Shown one piece after another: positions 53,414-58,437 of a stretch of 58,437 nt of DNA. The DNA is from Leptolyngbya sp. Heron Island J (lineage in GTDB: Bacteria > Cyanobacteriota > Cyanobacteriia > Phormidesmidales > Phormidesmidaceae): NCBI RefSeq assembly GCF_000482245.1, contig NZ_AWNH01000109.1:1-58437 (forward strand), in the 5' to 3' direction. Within the stretch, counting starts at the first letter, position 1, and the number at the start of each line of letters is the position of its first letter. The translations under genes were made by a program, and so were the position numbers. The notes under the pieces are model-generated. The model had not been told where the DNA came from, ran no database searches, and saw nothing but the letters and a program-made list of their open reading frames with translations.

Positions 53414-54376
53414 CTAAAGAAGAGATAAAGCATTGAGCCGACGATCTAATAATGCCACTTCTAACGGGTTGTCGAGTTGCAGATAAATCTGCCGGGCATT
53501 CAGTAACAACTGTCGTGCCTGGTCAAAATTTTCTAAAATGACGTAAATATCGGCGAGTTTAACCTGAATGGTGGCTGCGCTCAGGGTCTCATCATTGGCC
53601 ACGGCAATGCTCAGGGCTTGTTCATAGGCTGCCAGGGCCAGCTGGTTTAATCCTGTTTCGAGGTAAGTATCTCCCAGGGCAGTGTGGACTAAGTCTGAGG
53701 CATTGGGGTCTGAGGCCAGCGGGGTTAATATCTGCAGCGCATCTGCGTAAAGCTCATCTAGAAAGTACACGCCAGCTGCTGCCAGGGCCGCGGCTTCTGG
53801 TGTAGCGCTGGCATTATCGGCGTTGACTTGGGTTAGGTGCGATCGCAACAGCTCATAATCCTCGGATGCCAACAGCTGAAACCCACCATAGTAGGCCCCT
53901 TCATCCAGATTTGACGACACTCCGTCCTCGGTAATCACCTCAAAGGAATAGTATCCCCCCAGCTGGAGCGGCACCTCAGGCACCGCAACTTCGTTTATGT
54001 TCTCAACCCTGGTTTCCCACAGCACAGTACTAGGCGCAGTCCGACCATAGGCCCAGTGCCACAGCCGTACTCTGTAGCGATTGACACCCGCTACACCATG
54101 CCAGCGCACCCGGTCTGGCGGCTGACCCAGCCAGGTATGCCGTGGCGTAATCACATAGGGCACAGCCGAATTGTTTCCACCCCGGATCACCCCTGTCCGT
54201 TTCCCCCCAGTGCGAGTGTTGGATGCTTGCCCCCGGCGTCGGGCACAGGCCTGCCAGAAAAAACAAATCTGGGCCTGAGCGGGCATCAACATCGGCTCTA
54301 GTAACGTGAGGCCCAGGGTACAGGCCAGACCCAGGGCAAGATTACGGCTCAAAAATTTTGGGGGTGTCCAGCTCAT
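53414..54376 (-). CDS. Secreted TPR-repeat protein
   Basis: This protein of about 320 residues has a signal peptide (LALGLACTLGLTLLEPMLM, cleavage likely after PAQA) and a mature N-terminus with ICFFWQACARRRGQ. A beta-rich central part follows (VRWHGVAGVNRYRVRLW, reminiscent of a fibronectin-like fold), then three or four TPR-like helical pairs (DLVHTALGDTYLETGLNQLA; AAYEQALSIAV; AATIQVKLADIYVILENFDQ). I use ATG 54376 with GAGG six bases upstream; a TTG at 54388 is open. It lies 106 bp downstream of the TPS-CHAT gene on the same strand. TPR partners of CHAT proteins are common, so the pair may function together (inference). Confidence 0.72.
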   Translation of the reverse strand: MSWTPPKFLSRNLALGLACTLGLTLLEPMLMPAQAQICFFWQACARRRGQASNTRTGGKRTGVIRGGNNSAVPYVITPRHTWLGQPPDRVRWHGVAGVNRYRVRLWHWAYGRTAPSTVLWETRVENINEVAVPEVPLQLGGYYSFEVITEDGVSSNLDEGAYYGGFQLLASEDYELLRSHLTQVNADNASATPEAAALAAAGVYFLDELYADALQILTPLASDPNASDLVHTALGDTYLETGLNQLALAAYEQALSIAVANDETLSAATIQVKLADIYVILENFDQARQLLLNARQIYLQLDNPLEVALLDRRLNALSLL

Positions 54377-54482
54377 AGTCAGCCTCAATCAGCAACTGTC
54401 ATTGTAAGGCTGTGTAGTTTTCATCGTTCCTATGTTGGTCTATAGTTCCTATGTTTATGTTCCCCAAGGCTCCAGTCGCCTG

Positions 54483-57400
54483 CTACCAGGGGCTGCCAAT
54501 CATGGTAAACCCAGACCAGTAATAGGGATGGGAGAAATCCACATCCCCAGCAATGGCTATTTCTGGAGGTAGTGCGATCGCCTGGCGAGTGGCTCCACTT
54601 TGCAGTTGACCTGATTCAATACGGGTTTCACTATTGAGCAATGCTAGCTGAGCCGCCCGTAAGGCCCCCGATTTGATGGGAGTATCCCTAAGCTGATGAT
54701 AAAACTCACTCATCAGCGCCAACGTCCCCACATCATCCACTGTCCAGAGACTGGCCATGGCAGACTTAACCCCAGATGCCACCGCCAGCCCAGCAAAGCC
54801 CAACTCCGCGTCCGGATTCCCCACGGCGGTACGACAAGCAGAGAGCACCAGCAGATCAACGACGGGCCGATCCCAGCCCAGGGTATGAATGTCATCTAAA
54901 TTTAGCTGCTCATTCCAAAGCTGGATATAAGAATTATCCACTGCCCCCGGCTTAAACTCAGCATGGGTGGCCAGGTGAATAATTTGGAACGGTGTTTGCT
55001 GTTGCTGCTGGACAAGATTCTGACGGGTAAAGGTTTCATTCAAAAATCTCTGTCCTGACCAGAGCTGGTTGATAACATCTATCTCAATGGGAACTGCCGG
55101 TAGGGGTTGCAACACACTAAAGTCGCTGGCTCCCATGGCGAGTACTTGACTTCCGTCTAGAGGTTGATACTGGGTATTTACCAGCCCCAGGGATGGCATC
55201 ATCCCTACACTATATTTTTCAACCAAAAACTGTTGACCATCGTGCAGTGCGGCAATGGGTAGGCTCCGTAAGCCTGAGTCCATCGAGAATAGAATAGTAT
55301 CTATTGCGTTTTTTCCTAGCTCATCTTCAATGGGTTTAATCAGCCATTGATAAAGTTGTTGCGCAGGTTTGAGATAGCTTTTTGACCCCCGGCGCACTGA
55401 GGTAATAAGAGTGCTACGAAATTGGCCAATGGTTTGGAAAAGCTCGTCTCGACTAACATTAGGGATGGTTAAACTTACCGGCTCTGCGGACGCTGTAAAA
55501 ATTAATAGTTCCAGTGATGAGGCGCTGGTTGCAGCCCCAATTGACGGTGACTTAGGTGCCTTAACATAGACAATCACAGAGCGATTATCGGTCTGGGTTT
55601 GGACCTGGGTGAGTAGCTGCTGGAGCTGTGATGGGCTCAATTCTGTTGCATTTAAATCTCGCCCAAAATAATTGGAGAATTCCTGAGCCCGCTGTGCTTC
55701 AAATGCTGTCAACGCTCTATTGGCATTGTTATCACGTAACGATGTTCTCACTACCTGGTTGGGTAGCTCATCTAACTCGTCATCCTCCTCAAATTCATCG
55801 TCGAACTCGTCATCCTCCTCAAATTCATCGTCGAACTCATTGCCATTCTCAAATTCGCCATCTTCCAATTCGCCATTATCTTCGAAGTCAGTCTCAAATT
55901 CACCATCGTCGTCGAACTCATCTTCAAAGCTGATCAGGCTATCATCGGTTTCATCGAACTCATCTGCGAATCCGTCAACATCTTCATCGACTGTTTCTAA
56001 GTCATCCTCAACATCTTCATCGATTCTGTCAAGGTCGTCATCAAAGTCGTTAGAGTTGTCAACAAAACTATCATCGGTGACAAGAGTGCCAGTGACATTC
56101 CCAAGTTCGCCTCCAGCTCCTGAGAGAGTCACCGTACCGCTGACTCCATTGTTAGCTTCGGTAAGAATGTTGCCTATATTGGTGGAGATATTGGTATTAG
56201 TATTGGTAATGTTGACGTTGCCACTTTTAGTGGGACCAGCGGTGAGAATGTTGCCGATAGTTAGGTTGTCTCCAGCTGTCACGGTGACATTGCCGCCGGT
56301 GCCTTGGTCAGACTGGGTGATTAAATTGCCGGCATTAATGCTGCGGTTGGCTTGGAGGGTGAGACTACCGCTGGTTTCTGCGGTGGTGGTGATAGTGCCT
56401 AGCTGTAGGTTTTCTCCCAAGAATTTAACATCACGACCGGCGGCTGAAATCGTATCGTTGGTATCAGCCATGGTGATATCCCCGATGCCGTTCCCGTCTG
56501 CATCTGCGGTCCAGGTGATGGAGCCAGTGCCGGGGGCTAGTGTCAGTTGGTTATCTGCCAGGTTTTCTAAAATAATATTGTTGTTGGCTTGGAGTTCTAT
56601 ATTGGCATTGCCCATTAAACTCTCCAGGGCGTTTTCAGAAAGGGTAAAGGTGCCGGTGCCATCGCCAAACAAAATTTGATTGTCTGCTAGTTCATTATCA
56701 TTAAGGCCGCCCGTGCCGTTAACAATGCGAATATCGTCTGGGTCTAACAGCAGGGTGCCCAGGATGCCGTTGGGGGCTGAGGCGGTAACGTCAACATCAC
56801 CTCGAAAAATGAGATTTTCTTTACCTGAGATTTCCACAAAGCCGCCGTTGCCGGTGTTGAGCCCCCCCGTAGCAGATACCTGACCCCAAAATTCGGTGGT
56901 GTGATCGGCCCACACAATGACTTGGCCACCACTGCCGTCGGTATTGGCATTGGCTGCGATCGCAACATCTTCACCCACAAACGTATGGGTTGCCTGCGGC
57001 ATGGTGCCCTGCCCTTGATAATCGCCGCCGATAAAGATAGCACCGCCACCATTGGTTCCAGAGGCATCCAGCTCAGCATTGAGCAGTCCCACTTGCTCAC
57101 CCAAGATCGCCATGGTGCCACCTGTGCCTGCTGGGGTGGTGTTGGCAACGGTGAGGGTGCCAGCTGCGATCGCGGTGCCTGGTGCGGTAGGAATTGCGAT
57201 GTTAGAGCCCCAAAGACTAACGGTGCCATCTTCGTTGGCTACCAGTTGGTTAGCATTATTAAAGTCACCATAGGTCAATAGCTCTGGCAACGATAGCGGC
57301 GTAATGCTGGGTAGTTCGGTCCCGTCGTCTAGCGGCCCAGCGATTTCTAGATTGAGCAGCAGCCCGTCCTGGTGAATTTGGACCATTTGCTCGCCAGTAA

Positions 57401-58070
57401 CGGTTGCGATCGTGATCTGCCCTCCCGGAGCTGATAGTTCGCCAGTATTGATTACTGTGCCCCCCAGCAACGTCAGTGTTTGGGCAGGTCCCAGGCTTAA
57501 CCGGCCCTGGTTGAGTACAGCACCGGGCTGGGGTTGGGTAAAGGCAAATGCATGGGGACGACCAACCAGGGCGGTATATTCATTGCTGCCAACGGCATTA
57601 AACCACTGCTCGTCAAAGCCAATCCTGTCAGCTGTGGTCACCGTTAAACCTGCGGGTAGATTTAAGGTGGCATTGGGGCCAAAAATCACTCCTGCTGGGT
57701 TCATTAGAAACAGACTGGCCTGGCTGTTGGAGATTTGTAGCAGGCCATCAATGATGGCTGGGTTGCCGCCAACAACCCGTGCAAAAATGCTTTGAATGGT
57801 GGGCTCTGCTAAGAAATTGACGATTTCTCCACTGCCAGGTGTAAATGTGTGAAAGCTATGGAATAGGTTTTCTCCGTTGGCAGATGGGCTGCCTGCTTCA
57901 ATATCAATCCGCTGTCCATGGTGGTTGACAATGGTGCCGGTGCCATCTTGGGCTGGGGTTACGGATTGAGCTTTGGCGATACTAGGGGTAATCAAAGCGA
58001 GTCCTAGTAAACTCAATAAAAGAGAACTATATGGATACGATAAGCACTGCTTCGAAGTTAAACGTGTCAT
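54483..58070 (-). CDS. TPS haemagglutinin-like protein with acidic linker and C-terminal CHAT peptidase domain
   Basis: This 1195-residue protein has a signal peptide (LLLSLLGLALITPSIAKAQS) and a two-partner-secretion/haemagglutination domain over about 35-260 (VNFLAEPTIQSIFARVVGGN; SNSQASLFLMNPAGVIFGPN). Further beta-helix repeats follow to about 660, then a 100-residue Asp/Glu-rich tract (668-769) and a CHAT caspase-like domain. The latter has the His dyad member in HLATHAEF (His1036) and Cys1079 in LVLSACRTAVG. It is predicted to reach the cell surface through a TpsB outer-membrane partner not in the window. CHAT domains are caspase-like cysteine peptidases in bacteria; substrates here are unknown. 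Confidence 0.9.
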   Translation of the reverse strand: MTRLTSKQCLSYPYSSLLLSLLGLALITPSIAKAQSVTPAQDGTGTIVNHHGQRIDIEAGSPSANGENLFHSFHTFTPGSGEIVNFLAEPTIQSIFARVVGGNPAIIDGLLQISNSQASLFLMNPAGVIFGPNATLNLPAGLTVTTADRIGFDEQWFNAVGSNEYTALVGRPHAFAFTQPQPGAVLNQGRLSLGPAQTLTLLGGTVINTGELSAPGGQITIATVTGEQMVQIHQDGLLLNLEIAGPLDDGTELPSITPLSLPELLTYGDFNNANQLVANEDGTVSLWGSNIAIPTAPGTAIAAGTLTVANTTPAGTGGTMAILGEQVGLLNAELDASGTNGGGAIFIGGDYQGQGTMPQATHTFVGEDVAIAANANTDGSGGQVIVWADHTTEFWGQVSATGGLNTGNGGFVEISGKENLIFRGDVDVTASAPNGILGTLLLDPDDIRIVNGTGGLNDNELADNQILFGDGTGTFTLSENALESLMGNANIELQANNNIILENLADNQLTLAPGTGSITWTADADGNGIGDITMADTNDTISAAGRDVKFLGENLQLGTITTTAETSGSLTLQANRSINAGNLITQSDQGTGGNVTVTAGDNLTIGNILTAGPTKSGNVNITNTNTNISTNIGNILTEANNGVSGTVTLSGAGGELGNVTGTLVTDDSFVDNSNDFDDDLDRIDEDVEDDLETVDEDVDGFADEFDETDDSLISFEDEFDDDGEFETDFEDNGELEDGEFENGNEFDDEFEEDDEFDDEFEEDDELDELPNQVVRTSLRDNNANRALTAFEAQRAQEFSNYFGRDLNATELSPSQLQQLLTQVQTQTDNRSVIVYVKAPKSPSIGAATSASSLELLIFTASAEPVSLTIPNVSRDELFQTIGQFRSTLITSVRRGSKSYLKPAQQLYQWLIKPIEDELGKNAIDTILFSMDSGLRSLPIAALHDGQQFLVEKYSVGMMPSLGLVNTQYQPLDGSQVLAMGASDFSVLQPLPAVPIEIDVINQLWSGQRFLNETFTRQNLVQQQQQTPFQIIHLATHAEFKPGAVDNSYIQLWNEQLNLDDIHTLGWDRPVVDLLVLSACRTAVGNPDAELGFAGLAVASGVKSAMASLWTVDDVGTLALMSEFYHQLRDTPIKSGALRAAQLALLNSETRIESGQLQSGATRQAIALPPEIAIAGDVDFSHPYYWSGFTMIGSPW
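55774..55833. repeat. Exact 30-bp tandem repeat inside the acidic linker
   Basis: The 30-base unit starting AACTCGTCATCCTCCTCAAA occurs twice in perfect copy (55774-55803 and 55804-55833), encoding DDEFEEDDEF-type decapeptides on the minus strand. A third, diverged unit follows. The in-frame period means copy number can change without a frameshift. Confidence 0.85.
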
Positions 58071-58437
58071 CTCGTTGCTCTCTTGTTTGCTAATTAATAC
58101 CCATTAATTAGGGGCTAAATCTGCTCAATTGCACTAGCTGGTCTCCTTTTCCGTTACCCTCAATGACCTTACTACGGGGCAGGCCAGGTGCTAAACATTT
58201 AGCTACAATCCTTGATGAATACACATGGCATTACATTATCTGAGATCTTGCACCTGGCAAGGAAGCATTAACCCACCTTGGACTCAAAGTCGCAAGGCTA
58301 ACTGGCTCAAAACCGCTCAAGCGGTTAAAGAAGCCCTAAAAGCTCTATATTTGGAGCTGCTCAGCCAATCTTGTCCCTTGAGTGGACAGCCCTCAATTAG
58401 CGTTGGGTTTTGAACCCAACGTGGGTTTGAGCTTCAC
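58071..58437. other. Right-edge region with promoter of the TPS-CHAT gene and a hairpin
   Basis: The stretch holds the upstream region of the TPS-CHAT gene. A 62-codon ORF (58225-58413) has no recognisable features. A perfect 9-bp hairpin CGTTGGGTT-TTG-AACCCAACG (58401-58421) lies near the edge; it could be a terminator or the end of a mobile element. Confidence 0.4.

Noticed and set aside
55720-56679. Plus-strand ORF of 319 codons rich in Ser
   Set aside because: It is the antisense of the Asp/Glu tract in the TPS-CHAT gene; the repetitive composition keeps the frame open by chance.
58225-58413. 62-codon ORF at the right edge
   Set aside because: No RBS, no family resemblance that I can see, and atypical composition; listed only as part of the edge region.
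1-58437. CRISPR arrays and tRNA genes
   Set aside because: I saw no regularly spaced repeats and no cloverleaf-like sequences with a T-loop motif; the only RNA gene I can support is rnpB.

Overview
This window looks like a piece of a cyanobacterial chromosome. The palindrome GCGATCGC (HIP1, the hallmark repeat of many cyanobacterial genomes) occurs more than twenty times. Many genes belong to families typical of cyanobacteria: a PilJ/PilL-type chemotaxis operon, a b6f heme ci assembly factor (CCB type), a LabA-like NYN protein, a glucosylglycerol hydrolase-like enzyme, a DUF4346 protein and a TPS-CHAT haemagglutinin. Nothing identifies the genus; the mixture fits a Leptolyngbya-like or other non-model cyanobacterium.

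Layout. 0-1.4 kb is an insertion-sequence graveyard: an IS630-type transposase runs off the left edge, followed by an ISAzo13-like transposase fragment fused to an ISL3-type C-terminal fragment. 1.4-8.0 kb (minus strand) is a CheY-CheW-MCP-CheA operon of the type IV pilus/phototaxis kind. 8.3-12.2 kb holds an orphan taurine-type ABC binding lipoprotein, pgk, a universal stress protein and the ribosome-assembly GTPase YlqF/RbgA. 12.4-18.95 kb is a first extracellular polysaccharide block: a GT4 glycosyltransferase, an ABC exporter with an unusual C-terminal tail, and three GT-A-type glycosyltransferase-like proteins, two of them paralogous.

18.99-33 kb is mostly housekeeping and envelope: a glucosylglycerol hydrolase-like enzyme, an amidase, an ExbB-like channel, two NYN-domain proteins, LptC convergent with and overlapping a DacB/PBP4 peptidase, a CCB factor, a YciI protein, a GtrB-like glycosyltransferase, DUF4346, a FemAB-like acyltransferase and a RibD-type reductase. 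33.4-41 kb holds a Cache histidine kinase, a Gfo/Idh/MocA oxidoreductase, RNase III followed upstream by the RNase P RNA gene (both minus strand), a STAS protein, a ZIP metal transporter and a large multi-pass membrane protein.

41.8-50.5 kb is a second polysaccharide block, tightly packed on the plus strand: galE, a GT2, a 901-residue protein made of two tandem GT2 modules, the Wzm/Wzt exporter pair with a Wzt C-terminal carbohydrate-binding domain, and a GT39-like membrane transferase. This is the architecture of ABC-transporter-dependent O-antigen or capsule synthesis. 50.6-58.1 kb (minus strand) encodes secreted enzymes: a GH9 cellulase with RTX-like calcium-binding repeats, a secreted TPR protein, and a 1195-residue protein joining a two-partner-secretion domain, a very acidic linker and a CHAT caspase-like domain.

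The observations I rate highest are the TPS-acidic-CHAT protein with its TPR neighbour, the ABC exporter carrying a degenerate histidine-kinase dimerisation domain in which Tyr replaces the phospho-His, the tandem double glycosyltransferase beside Wzm/Wzt, and the GH9-RTX enzyme. Several non-coding elements (tandem repeats, nested stem-loops, a palindrome ahead of the ZIP gene) also deserve attention. All functional statements come from reading motifs; no database search was run.
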